From NCBI GenBank assembly GCA_024278755.1, contig JAJRSO010000023.1, forward strand, positions 1 to 64,000: a stretch of 64,000 bases of DNA. Reading direction: 5' to 3'. Positions within the stretch are counted from its first letter, which is position 1; the number at the start of each line of letters is the position of its first letter. Source of the stretch: Calditrichota bacterium (GTDB lineage Bacteria; Calditrichota; Calditrichia; Calditrichales; Calditrichaceae). The notes below the pieces were generated by a model that was given only the letters and a program-made list of their open reading frames with translations, was not told the origin of the DNA and searched no databases. Position numbers and translations under genes: made by a program. Shown here piece by piece: positions 44,883-54,807 of this stretch.

Positions 44883-45099
44883 TCTGGGAAGCGAAACCAC
44901 TTCTGCTTTTCAGAAAGCCGCTCCCTATCTGAATATTGTCTATTCGTTTTTTGGCGGTATTATTCTGTTCGGATACGGAGGGTATGTTTTGGACGGGTAT
45001 TTAGATAGGCGTCCGCTCTTTTTGATAATTGGTGTTTTTACAGGGTTTATACTCGGTTTTTATCGTTTAATTAAAGTTGTAAAAGATTTGGATCGATAG
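44863..45099 (+). CDS. atpZ: AtpZ-like ATP synthase assembly protein
   Basis: 78 residues from GTG 44863, inside the bactofilin gene. Two membrane helices (PYLNIVYSFFGGIILFGYGGYVLDGYL and PLFLIIGVFTGFILGFYRLIKVV) joined by an Asp/Arg turn: the AtpZ/AtpI family. With AtpI such proteins help ring assembly and cation uptake. It opens the ATP synthase operon and links it translationally to the bactofilin. Confidence 0.85.
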   Translation: MKKQKLNLGSETTSAFQKAAPYLNIVYSFFGGIILFGYGGYVLDGYLDRRPLFLIIGVFTGFILGFYRLIKVVKDLDR

Positions 45100-45104
45100 T
45101 CGGA

Positions 45105-45476
45105 ATGGTCAAAAAGTTTTTTGTTGGCACGGCTGTTATTTTATTGTTTTACATACTTGCTGCATGGGCTGTTTCTATTGTGGCAGGTTTTGTTAACGAA
45201 CAAAATTCAGCGCTTTTTATTTCGGGAATAATTGCCACTGTAAATATCGTTGTGGCTTTTCTTATAATATATTTTTCTAAAGATAAAAAACAGTCAGAAT
45301 TTGCCAAAATCTTCTTAGGAGGAATGGTCGTTCGATTGCTGGCCATGCTGGCCACTATCTTTATGGTTTTTAAATATTCGGATGCGGATCATTTTGTTTT
45401 TATTGGCTCGCTCTTTATATTATATTTTCTTTATCAAATATGGGAAGTTCTGACGCTGAATAGTAAAAATAAGTAA
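45105..45476 (+). CDS. Probable ATP synthase subunit I-like membrane protein
   Basis: 123 residues with four hydrophobic helices (about 6-28, 36-56, 68-88, 95-115) and little else. Sequence is not diagnostic, but place (between atpZ and atpB), size and helix count match the AtpI slot. Likely aids c-ring assembly. ATG 45105, 5 bp after atpZ. Confidence 0.65.
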   Translation: MVKKFFVGTAVILLFYILAAWAVSIVAGFVNEQNSALFISGIIATVNIVVAFLIIYFSKDKKQSEFAKIFLGGMVVRLLAMLATIFMVFKYSDADHFVFIGSLFILYFLYQIWEVLTLNSKNK

Positions 45477-45491
45477 GGAATTTTTGATTTT

Positions 45492-46343
45492 ATGACAATG
45501 GTCAGCACAACAGAAGCTGTGGCGGATTCTGCAGCGGAGCATAGTGAGAGTCTGGGTGGCTGGATTACCCACCATCTGCAAAATGGGCCGGAATGGCACC
45601 CGTTTCCGGGTGTACATATCCATCTTCCGCATATACCACCGTTTGATATTTTGGGAATGCATATAGATTTATCGATTACGAATCATGTGGTAATGTTGTG
45701 GTTTGCCGCTCTGTTTCTTCTTATCATGTTTCTGCTCTCTTTAAAACCCGCAAAAAAGGTACAAACCGGATTTGGCGCTCTGCTGGAAATGCTGGTTATT
45801 TTTATCCGTGACGAAGTGGCCATTGCCAATATGGGCGAAAAAGAGGGTCGGCGTTTTACGCCTTTTCTGGTCACCGCTTTTTTCTTTGTTCTCGTCAGTA
45901 ACCTGATGGGACTGATTCCCATGTTTTCCACTTCTACGGCTAATATCAATGTTACGGCGGGGTTGGCTTTAACCACTTTTGGCGCCACGCAGTATTTTGG
46001 CGTAAAAGAGCAGGGTTTGATCGGCTATTATAAAAACCTGGTGCCGCATGGCGTACCGGTTTTATTGTGGCCACTGATGTTTGTAATCGAAATTATGGGG
46101 CTTATTGCCAAGCATGTCGCCTTAACCATTCGTTTGTTTGCCAATATGAATGCCGGGCATATCGTTTTGTTTGCTTTTTTAGGGCTGACAATTTTATTTA
46201 AAAGTTATATGGTTTCCCCTGTTTCTGTGGGGTTTGGTGTATTCGTGTATTTTCTGGAATTGTTGGTGGCCCTGATTCAGGCCTATATTTTTACCGTTTT
46301 ATCGTCATTGTTTATCGGGATGAGCGTGAATCCCGAGCATTAA
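45492..46343 (+). CDS. atpB: F-type ATP synthase subunit a
   Basis: 283 residues. An N-terminal His-rich extension (LGGWITHHLQNGPEWHPFPGVHIHLPHIPPF) precedes the membrane core with FFFVLVSNLMGLIPMF, the half-channel Arg in AKHVALTIRLFANMNAGHIV, and FLELLVALIQAYIFTVLSSLFIG. Together with the c-ring it forms the ion channel of the rotor. 15 bp after the I-like gene. Confidence 0.95.
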   Translation: MTMVSTTEAVADSAAEHSESLGGWITHHLQNGPEWHPFPGVHIHLPHIPPFDILGMHIDLSITNHVVMLWFAALFLLIMFLLSLKPAKKVQTGFGALLEMLVIFIRDEVAIANMGEKEGRRFTPFLVTAFFFVLVSNLMGLIPMFSTSTANINVTAGLALTTFGATQYFGVKEQGLIGYYKNLVPHGVPVLLWPLMFVIEIMGLIAKHVALTIRLFANMNAGHIVLFAFLGLTILFKSYMVSPVSVGFGVFVYFLELLVALIQAYIFTVLSSLFIGMSVNPEH

Positions 46344-46400
46344 GGATGTAAATAATAAATAAATCGTTTAACAAAAGAAATAATTTAAGGAGGTCCAGAA

Positions 46401-46637
46401 ATGGGTGAATTGGCATTAGGTTTAGCATACTTGGCAGCCGGACTCGGAGCGGGTATTGTAACGGTTGGCGCTGGAATAGGTATTGGTAAAATTGCAGCTT
46501 CTGCAATGGACGGAACGGCGCGTCAGCCGGAAGCGGGCGGAGCGATTCGTATTACGATGATTATCGCTGCGGCGATGATCGAAGGCGTTGCTTTGTTTGG
46601 CGCTGTAATTTGTTTCCTTTTGGCAAGTATTAAATAA
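46401..46637 (+). CDS. atpE: F-type ATP synthase subunit c
   Basis: 78 residues, two helices, with the ion carboxylate Glu in AAAMIEGVALFGAV and the conserved loop DGTARQPE. The Gln and the Ser/Thr after Glu used by sodium-type c subunits are not seen (GIGIGKIAA; E-G-V), so a proton-driven ring is likely. Very strong ribosome site TAAGGAGG, as expected for the most abundant subunit. Confidence 0.95.
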   Translation: MGELALGLAYLAAGLGAGIVTVGAGIGIGKIAASAMDGTARQPEAGGAIRITMIIAAAMIEGVALFGAVICFLLASIK

Positions 46638-46649
46638 CAGGATAAAACT

Positions 46650-47144
46650 ATGCTTGATATAGATCCCGGAATGATACTCTGGACATGGATCACCTTTGGT
46701 ATCGTGCTGGCTCTTTTGTCCAAATTAGCGCTTAAGCCCATATTGGCAGCGATTGAAAACCGCGAGAGTTCCATCCGCAGTGATATCGAAAAAGCGCAGC
46801 AACAGCGGGATGAAGCCGAGGCGTTGATTGCCCAGCATAAAGAAAAAATGGCAGCCGCCGAGGCCGAAGCGCAGGCTTTGCTGAAAGAAAGCCGCAAGCT
46901 GGCGGATAAAGCCCGTGACGAGCTGCTGGAAAAAACACGTTCCGAATCGGCCAAGCTGCTGGAAAAGGCCAAAGAAGAAATTGAACAGCAAAAAGAAAGC
47001 GCGCTTGCTTCGTTGCGTACAGAGGTTGCCGATCTCGCCGTGGGAGCGGCCGAGAAGATAATTTTGCAGAATCTGGACAAAGAGAAGCAAAAGGCGGTCG
47101 TTGATGAATATATCAAGGCCATGCCCGATACGCTTAAGAATTAA
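46650..47144 (+). CDS. atpF: F-type ATP synthase subunit b
   Basis: 164 residues: one N-terminal membrane helix (MILWTWITFGIVLALLSKLALKP), a long Ala/Glu/Lys coiled coil and the delta-binding end (LRTEVADLAVGAAEKII). Forms the peripheral stalk. Only one b gene, so the stalk is a b2 homodimer. Confidence 0.95.
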   Translation: MLDIDPGMILWTWITFGIVLALLSKLALKPILAAIENRESSIRSDIEKAQQQRDEAEALIAQHKEKMAAAEAEAQALLKESRKLADKARDELLEKTRSESAKLLEKAKEEIEQQKESALASLRTEVADLAVGAAEKIILQNLDKEKQKAVVDEYIKAMPDTLKN

Positions 47145-47158
47145 AAAGGATAAATCAG

Positions 47159-47692
47159 TTGAGCCGAGTAGCAAAACGATACGCAAAAGCGCTTTTCGCG
47201 CTGGCAAAAGAAGAATCCCTTTTAAATGAAGTCGGGAAGGATCTCGCCCTGATCTCCGCGTTTAACCAACAGAGCGCTGATTTTAGTACGTTTTTATCAA
47301 ATCCGATTATTAATGAAAAGGATAAGATTAAAGTGTTGCGAGAAATGTTTCGGGGTAAAGTGCAGGCGCTGACGCTGAATTTTTTGAGCCTGCTTTCCGA
47401 AAAAAGACGTATTCCTTTTTTGCCACAAGCTGCCGAAGAATTCCGCCTGATGATGCTGGATTATGCCGGCGAGGTAGAGGGAGAATTGATTAGCGCTCAA
47501 AAGTTAAGTCCTGAGCAAATCGATAAGATTAAAGCAAAGGTAGAGCGTATTACCGGAAAAACGGTATTCCTTGCGGAAAAAGTAGATAAAACGGTTCTCG
47601 GCGGGTTTATTGTGAAAGTGGAAGACTGGGTTTTGGATAACAGTATCCGGTATCAGCTGGCGAAGCTTCGTGAACAGCTGGCCGCCCGCTAA
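47159..47692 (+). CDS. atpH: F-type ATP synthase subunit delta
   Basis: 177 residues from TTG 47159, chosen because AAAAGGA lies 8 bp upstream and the product begins with family-typical [16 protein letters not shown]. Ends with [28 protein letters not shown]. Couples the peripheral stalk to the alpha3beta3 head. Confidence 0.93.
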   Translation: MSRVAKRYAKALFALAKEESLLNEVGKDLALISAFNQQSADFSTFLSNPIINEKDKIKVLREMFRGKVQALTLNFLSLLSEKRRIPFLPQAAEEFRLMMLDYAGEVEGELISAQKLSPEQIDKIKAKVERITGKTVFLAEKVDKTVLGGFIVKVEDWVLDNSIRYQLAKLREQLAAR

Positions 47693-47715
47693 CAACAAAT
47701 AAAGAGGTAATATCG

Positions 47716-49236
47716 ATGGGTAATGCAGTAAGACCAGATGAAGTCTCTGCAATTCTGAAGAAACAGTTAAAAGATTTCGAAAAAGAAACAGACGTCTATG
47801 AAGTTGGCACTGTCTTGTATGTGGGGGACGGAATTGCCCGCGTACATGGCCTGGAAAAGGTGATGGCCGGTGAGCTGGTTGAATTTCCGAGTGAAGTAAT
47901 GGGTATGGTGCTTAACTTAGAAGAAGACAACGTGGGTGTTGTTTTATTTGGCGATGATACGCTGATTAAAGAAGGCGACACCGTTAAACGTACACAAAAG
48001 GTTGTACAAGTTCCCACCGGCGACGCCATGGTTGGCCGCGTGGTCGATCCACTGGGGCGTCCTATTGACGGGAAAGGCGCCATTGATACCGACCAGTTTA
48101 TTTTACTGGAACGTAAAGCAACGGGTGTCGTTACACGGCATCCCGTGGATCAGCCCCTGGCTACCGGTATTAAGCCGATTGATTCCATGATTCCTATCGG
48201 AAGAGGACAGCGTGAATTGATTATTGGCGACCGGCAAACGGGTAAAACGGCCGTGGCAATCGACACTATTATTAATCAAAAAGGCAAAGATGTAATTTGC
48301 ATCTATGTGGCCATTGGTCAAAAGGCCTCAACCGTAGCCAAAGTGGTTAAAACGCTGGAAGAATACGGCGCCATGGAACACACGGTTGTTGTAGCCGCAA
48401 ATGCCAGTGACCCAGCGCCAATGCAGTTTATCGCCCCGTATGCCGGAGCGGCAATCGGCGAATTCTTTCGCGATAACGGACGGCACGCATTGGTTGTTTA
48501 TGATGATTTAACCAAACACGCCTGGGCCTATCGTCAGGTATCACTGCTTCTGCGCAGGCCTCCGGGGCGCGAAGCCTATCCGGGCGATGTGTTTTACCTG
48601 CATTCACGCCTTTTGGAACGTGCCGCGAAACTCAATGAAAAATTAGGCGGCGGGTCTTTAACCGCGCTGCCCATAATTGAAACGCAGGCGGGTGATGTTT
48701 CCGCCTATATTCCGACCAATGTAATTTCCATTACGGACGGACAGATTTTCCTGGAATCGAATTTATTTTATTCCGGTGTGCGTCCGGCGATTAATGTGGG
48801 TATTTCGGTTTCCCGCGTGGGGGGGAGTGCGCAGATTAAAGCGATGAAACAGGTTGCCGGACGTCTGCGTCTGGATTTGGCCCAGTATCGTGAAATGGAA
48901 GCCTTTGCCAAATTCGGTTCCGATTTGGACGAAGCTACACAAAAACAGTTACGTCGCGGCGAACGCCTCGTGGAAATTTTAAAACAGGGGCAATATGTGC
49001 CCATGCCGTTTGAAAAACAGATTGTAATCATTTATGCCGGTACAAACGGCTATTTGGACGCCCTTCCGGTTAACTCTTTGGGACAGTTTGAACAAGAGTT
49101 TATCGAACATATTGAGTTAAAATATTCCGATATTTTAACAGAAATTGCCGACAAAAAAGTTTTTTCGGATGAATTGAAAGAGAAGTTAAATACGGTGATC
49201 GAAAGCTTCCTGTCCGGTTTCAAGGTTGAGGAATAA
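47716..49236 (+). CDS. atpA: F-type ATP synthase subunit alpha
   Basis: 506 residues, standard length. P-loop [39 protein letters not shown], and [34 protein letters not shown]. Non-catalytic nucleotide-binding subunit of F1. ATG 47716, AGAGGTAA upstream. Confidence 0.97.
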   Translation: MGNAVRPDEVSAILKKQLKDFEKETDVYEVGTVLYVGDGIARVHGLEKVMAGELVEFPSEVMGMVLNLEEDNVGVVLFGDDTLIKEGDTVKRTQKVVQVPTGDAMVGRVVDPLGRPIDGKGAIDTDQFILLERKATGVVTRHPVDQPLATGIKPIDSMIPIGRGQRELIIGDRQTGKTAVAIDTIINQKGKDVICIYVAIGQKASTVAKVVKTLEEYGAMEHTVVVAANASDPAPMQFIAPYAGAAIGEFFRDNGRHALVVYDDLTKHAWAYRQVSLLLRRPPGREAYPGDVFYLHSRLLERAAKLNEKLGGGSLTALPIIETQAGDVSAYIPTNVISITDGQIFLESNLFYSGVRPAINVGISVSRVGGSAQIKAMKQVAGRLRLDLAQYREMEAFAKFGSDLDEATQKQLRRGERLVEILKQGQYVPMPFEKQIVIIYAGTNGYLDALPVNSLGQFEQEFIEHIELKYSDILTEIADKKVFSDELKEKLNTVIESFLSGFKVEE

Positions 49237-49238
49237 GC

Positions 49239-50108
49239 ATGGCTACTTTACGGGAAATACGGGATCGCATTTCTTCGGTAACCAGTACGCAGCAAATTAC
49301 CAAAGCAATGAAAATGGTTGCAGCGGCCAAGTTGCGCCGGGCGCAGGAGAATATTTTAGCATTCCTGCCATATTCATATGAACTACGGGGAATGATTGGG
49401 CATCTTGTAGCGCTATCGGGTGATTTAACCGAAATTCCTCTGCTGGAAAAACGTCCGGTTGAAAAAGTGTTGATCGTGGTTGTTACTTCCGATCGGGGGT
49501 TGTGCGGCGCTTTTAACGGAAATATTATCCGTCATGCCGTACAACGTATTGCCGAGTATTCCAATCGTGAAGTTGCTGTGTTTGCAGTAGGTCGTAAAGC
49601 GTATGAATTTTTCAGCAAAAGGGATTACACCGTACACGATCATGTGATCAATATATTCAACCATTTGCATTTCGAAAGCGCCGCGGATATTTCCGGGCGG
49701 CTGGTAGCGCTATATCTTGCCGAAGAATTTGATCGAATTGAAATCATCTATAATGAATTTAAATCGGCCATTCAGCAGACGCTGCGTGCAGAACAATTTT
49801 TGCCCTTTGTGCCCGATGAAGAAATGGAAAAAGCCGGCGAAGAAATAGATTTTATTTATGAGCCGGGTAAAGAAGAAATTCTGAATCAGCTCATTCCGAA
49901 ACATCTGAATGTTCAGATTTGGCGGACACTGCTGGAAAGTAACGCAGCCGAACAGGGTGCGCGGATGACGGCTATGGAAAGCGCGACCGAAAATGCGCAG
50001 GAATTGATCGAACGACTGACCATCTTTTACAATCGTTCCCGTCAGGCGGCCATTACAACCGAAATTTCGGAAATTGTCAGCGGCTCTGAAGCTTTGAAAG
50101 AAAATTAG
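49239..50108 (+). CDS. atpG: F-type ATP synthase subunit gamma
   Basis: 289 residues. N-terminal IRDRISSVTSTQQITKAMKMVAAAKLRRAQ and C-terminal ESNAAEQGARMTAMESATENAQELIERLTIFYNRSRQAAITTEISEIVSG are the paired helices of the central shaft. Starts 2 bp after atpA. Confidence 0.97.
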   Translation: MATLREIRDRISSVTSTQQITKAMKMVAAAKLRRAQENILAFLPYSYELRGMIGHLVALSGDLTEIPLLEKRPVEKVLIVVVTSDRGLCGAFNGNIIRHAVQRIAEYSNREVAVFAVGRKAYEFFSKRDYTVHDHVINIFNHLHFESAADISGRLVALYLAEEFDRIEIIYNEFKSAIQQTLRAEQFLPFVPDEEMEKAGEEIDFIYEPGKEEILNQLIPKHLNVQIWRTLLESNAAEQGARMTAMESATENAQELIERLTIFYNRSRQAAITTEISEIVSGSEALKEN

Positions 50109-50114
50109 CATTAG

Positions 50115-51527
<1,413 letters not shown>

Positions 51528-51560
51528 AAATCATCCCTCTCCGGGAGAACAGAAAAAAAT

Positions 51561-51592
51561 AAAGATGGCAGGTTCCTGTCATCTTTTTATTT
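51561..51592 (+). terminator. Hairpin/attenuator between atpD and atpC
   Basis: AAAGATGGCA (51561-51570) pairs with TGTCATCTTT (51577-51586, one G-T pair), loop GGTTCC, followed by TTTATTT. It has the form of a leaky intrinsic terminator inside the operon, 34 bp after the atpD stop; atpC starts 42 bp later. Confidence 0.7.
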
Positions 51593-51633
51593 AAGTTTAT
51601 CTCTTAATAGTCGAGCATAATAAGGAAAGTTAA

Positions 51634-52041
51634 ATGGCATCCGAACTCATTTTGGAAATTGTTACACCTTTTGGGGAAATTTTTAACGAACCAATTGTCC
51701 GTTGTACATTACCAGGGGCCGAAGGTCAGTTTCAGGTATTAAAAGGTCATGCGGCTCTGATGTCTACCATTGAAATAGGTTCAGTAAAAATTGAATTTGC
51801 GGATGCAAAGCCGGCTTACGCTGCGGTAAGTAGCGGGTTCTGTGAAATAAAAGACAACCGGGTAAAAATTATTGTCGAATCGGCAGAGTTTTCCGGTAAT
51901 ATTGATGTGGAACGTGCGGAATCATCTAAAAAACGAGCTGAAGAGAGACTTTCCTTGAAGAGCGCTGATTTTGATACTGACAGAGCAAAAGCTTCCCTAA
52001 TGCGTGCCCTCAACAGGTTAAAGGTCTCTAATTTTAAGTAA
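51634..52041 (+). CDS. atpC: F-type ATP synthase subunit epsilon
   Basis: 135 residues. The N-terminal beta-sandwich (LILEIVTPFGEIFNEPIVRCTLPGAEGQFQVLKGHAALMSTIEIGSVKI) is typical and the C-terminal helical hairpin follows (VERAESSKKRAEERL...RAKASLMRALNRLKV). Rotor subunit with possible inhibitory C-domain. Separated from atpD by 106 bp and a hairpin; a separate expression level is likely. ATG 51634 after AAGGAAAG. Confidence 0.93.
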   Translation: MASELILEIVTPFGEIFNEPIVRCTLPGAEGQFQVLKGHAALMSTIEIGSVKIEFADAKPAYAAVSSGFCEIKDNRVKIIVESAEFSGNIDVERAESSKKRAEERLSLKSADFDTDRAKASLMRALNRLKVSNFK

Positions 52042-52106
52042 TTACAACTCGTTCTTGTTTTTAAACTGACCCGGTTTTGTTGACATTTTTCAATTTTTAA
52101 TTGATC

Positions 52107-52134
52107 TTGACTCAGATAGAAATATTGTTAAATT
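52107..52134 (+). promoter_or_regulatory. Possible promoter of the TPR-ExbBD-AgmX cluster
   Basis: TTGACT (52107-52112) is followed at 16 bp by TAAATT (52129-52134), about 45 bp before the first start codon of the cluster. A second TTGACA at 52080 has no good partner. Only a consensus-based suggestion. Confidence 0.3.
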
Positions 52135-52178
52135 AAGTCAAACAAATAGCTTAGGGTTAATAAACTTAGGTTGCAAAT

Positions 52179-54779
52179 ATGAAATCAAGAACCCTTCTCA
52201 GAAGTACTCTTTTCATCGTATTAATCTTATTCTCAAATTCTTTCGCAACCGGTGTTACCGATCAGAAACTGTTCGATTCGGCGCTTAAGTCGTATGTGAA
52301 TGATTTGGTGATCCGTCATGGTAAAAGTACCATGGACAGGGAGCGTTTTTTAGTTCAGCAGCTACGGATGATAAATGATGAAATGAAATCACGCATTACC
52401 GGTATTTCGGATATTCGCGACAACTATTTTAAGCGGCTCGACAAGCTTTTATCCGAAGTTCAGGCGCTTAAACAACGCTTATCCGGAGCAGGCACAGGCC
52501 GGTTAGCTGTTTTTGCCTCTGATGTGGAACAGAAAATTCAGGACATCATCGACAGCGGTAAGCTGAATTATAAAAAGCAAAAAGCCATCGAAGATGCCGT
52601 GCAACTATTGCATGTTGCGGAAGAAATGGTACAGCTCGACCCCAATGCCCACCTGGAATCCAATCCCGGGTTTTCTGATAACCTAAGTAAAACACAAAGT
52701 AAATTGCAAAATACATTCGGCGGCGTAAAGAAAATTAGACCCGCAGTTAAAGAAACACCGGTCACCCAGGCGACGGTTTACAATATTTATAAAGAGTGGA
52801 AAAAGACGGAGTTAATTAAATATCAGGTACGCTGGACCGATGTGCAAATCCTTAAACGGCGTCTGTTTAAAAACGGTACATCCGCCCAGCAGGAGCAGAT
52901 GTTTAAGCGTGAATTACGCCAGGCTTCCGAAGCATTTAATTATGGAATGTACCGTTTAGCCGAACGGTCTTTCTCCGAAATCCTGCGTAGTTATAAACAG
53001 CTTGGGAACATGGATGACGTGCTTTTTTTTAAAGGTCAGTCCAATTATCTGCTGGGGCGTTACCATCAGGCGGAAGAAGATTTTAATAACTTTACCATCG
53101 ATTATCCATCCTCTCAATATCTTTCCGAAGCATATTTGAATCTGATGCATATCAGTTTTCATTTTAACCGTTATGCGGATGTACTGGCCAGTTATGACGC
53201 AATGCGTTCTATGTTGCCTGCCGGCGATCCCAAAATATATCAGATGACGTTTATGGCGTCTGTTGCCGCTTTAAAAGACAATCAGTTTGAAAAATGTATT
53301 GAACTTTCGTTCGAAATTCCGTCTTCTTCGACCCTGTACAGAGAAGCGCGCTATATTTTGGCAGAAGCGTATGCGGGTATCGGTAATTATGAAGAGTCGA
53401 AAAAGGTGTTTACTACATTGATTAACGATCGCAAAATGGAACCGGAATTTCGTTTTACAATTTTACTTAAACTGGGCTACCTGAGTTATGAAGAAATGGA
53501 TTATTACGGCGCCTTAAAATATTTTGATCAGATTGCAGGAGCCTTTAGCGAATATGACCGTGTTTTAATTGGGTACGGCTGGACCTTGTACAAGATGGAA
53601 CTGGCCAAAACCAAGGTATCGGAAAGAAACTTCAGTGAAACCCAAAAATACCTCGAAGCGCTGCTGGATAATTTTTACGGTTCCGATTATCTGCTGGAAG
53701 CGCGAACGCTGTTGGCTTATACAGAACAGTTACAGGAAAATGTAGACGCCGCTCTGGAAGATTTTGAATATGTTTTTGCCGCTCGTGACGTAAAACTGTT
53801 TTCAGATAGCCTGAATTCGGAATATGATCAGTTGAGAAGCGCGATGAAAAGTGCGAAAAGTCTGCAGAACAAAGCTTTGCAGAAAAATAACCCCGCTGCA
53901 TTTGGCAAGGCGTATTCCATTGTAAAACGGTTACGCAGGCCGCTAACCCGTTTGGGGTATATGGATATGAGCGCTAGCGGAGTTGCCGTAAAAAGCGAAG
54001 TGTCCCGTTTAAACAAGCAGCTTGCCGAACTTGCCTCTCTTAAGAAAAAAGCGGAAGCGCGCGGTAAAAAAGCGCTGGTTAGACGTATTGAAGATATGCA
54101 ACTTAAAATATATCGTGCTGTTAATTCGGTTTCGGTAACACGGCAATCATCCATTGGTATGAATTATTTCGATGCCCATCCTCTGGCGCGAAAAGAGAGT
54201 GTTGTCGAAAATAATAATAAAAAAATAACGGAGTTACGGGCGGATACGCAAAAACAACGCCAGGATATTACAAGCCGGCTGACTGCGCTGGATTTTGAAA
54301 TTCAAAATGCTCGCGCCCAAAAAGATTACCGTAAAATGGTTCGTCTGGAGTTAAGCAGGGAGCGCCTGGCGGATTTTGCAAAGAAACTGGATTTTCTTGA
54401 TACACGCGTATATGCTTCAAATCCTATTAATACGGGTATTAATTTAGAATACTGGAGTAATTACAGCGCTTTTGGAATGACCAATGTCCGTTTTTCCGTC
54501 CGTTTGAAAAAGGCGGGGCAAATCGCCAGCTTCCAGAAACAAATCGAACAAATAAACGATTTTCTCGAAATTCGTAAACGGAATATAGAACATAAAATTG
54601 AGCAGATAGATGATGAGATAACTTTGATGACGCGCCGCGTTCGCCGGCAAGAACGTATACGCGAACGGGAAGAATTAAAACGTCAGTTCGAAGAAAGTTA
54701 TTTTGATACACACGATACCGAATTGAATTATGATCAGGGTACCACGCAGCCGCCTAAACTGCGTGATGAAGAAAATTAG
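52179..54779 (+). CDS. Exported TPR/coiled-coil protein of the envelope-motor cluster
   Basis: 866 residues with signal peptide MKSRTLLRSTLFIVLILFSNSFA. After a helical N-part come TPR repeats at ~245-520 (FNYGMYRLAERSFSEILRSYKQ, LLGRYHQAEEDFNNFTIDYPSSQYLSEAYLNLMHISF, GIGNYEESKKVFTTLINDR, EEMDYYGALKYFDQIAGAF), then a long Arg/Lys/Glu coiled coil to the C-terminus ending in a Tyr-rich acidic tail. Probably a periplasmic scaffold. First of seven closely spaced genes of the ExbBD/AgmX-type machine; the giant TPR gene follows 28 bp later. No individual family recognised. Confidence 0.8.
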   Translation: MKSRTLLRSTLFIVLILFSNSFATGVTDQKLFDSALKSYVNDLVIRHGKSTMDRERFLVQQLRMINDEMKSRITGISDIRDNYFKRLDKLLSEVQALKQRLSGAGTGRLAVFASDVEQKIQDIIDSGKLNYKKQKAIEDAVQLLHVAEEMVQLDPNAHLESNPGFSDNLSKTQSKLQNTFGGVKKIRPAVKETPVTQATVYNIYKEWKKTELIKYQVRWTDVQILKRRLFKNGTSAQQEQMFKRELRQASEAFNYGMYRLAERSFSEILRSYKQLGNMDDVLFFKGQSNYLLGRYHQAEEDFNNFTIDYPSSQYLSEAYLNLMHISFHFNRYADVLASYDAMRSMLPAGDPKIYQMTFMASVAALKDNQFEKCIELSFEIPSSSTLYREARYILAEAYAGIGNYEESKKVFTTLINDRKMEPEFRFTILLKLGYLSYEEMDYYGALKYFDQIAGAFSEYDRVLIGYGWTLYKMELAKTKVSERNFSETQKYLEALLDNFYGSDYLLEARTLLAYTEQLQENVDAALEDFEYVFAARDVKLFSDSLNSEYDQLRSAMKSAKSLQNKALQKNNPAAFGKAYSIVKRLRRPLTRLGYMDMSASGVAVKSEVSRLNKQLAELASLKKKAEARGKKALVRRIEDMQLKIYRAVNSVSVTRQSSIGMNYFDAHPLARKESVVENNNKKITELRADTQKQRQDITSRLTALDFEIQNARAQKDYRKMVRLELSRERLADFAKKLDFLDTRVYASNPINTGINLEYWSNYSAFGMTNVRFSVRLKKAGQIASFQKQIEQINDFLEIRKRNIEHKIEQIDDEITLMTRRVRRQERIREREELKRQFEESYFDTHDTELNYDQGTTQPPKLRDEEN

Positions 54780-54807
54780 AAAATCGTAAACCAAGTTTTA
54801 AAAGCGG

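Noticed and set aside
46401-46637. Sodium-driven c-ring
   Set aside because: The Gln and the Ser/Thr next to the ion-binding Glu that mark sodium-type c subunits are missing.
46523-47122. Minus-strand frame of 199 codons opposite atpE/atpF
   Set aside because: Ser/Ala-rich shadow of the Ala/Glu-rich coiled coil of subunit b; no independent signal.
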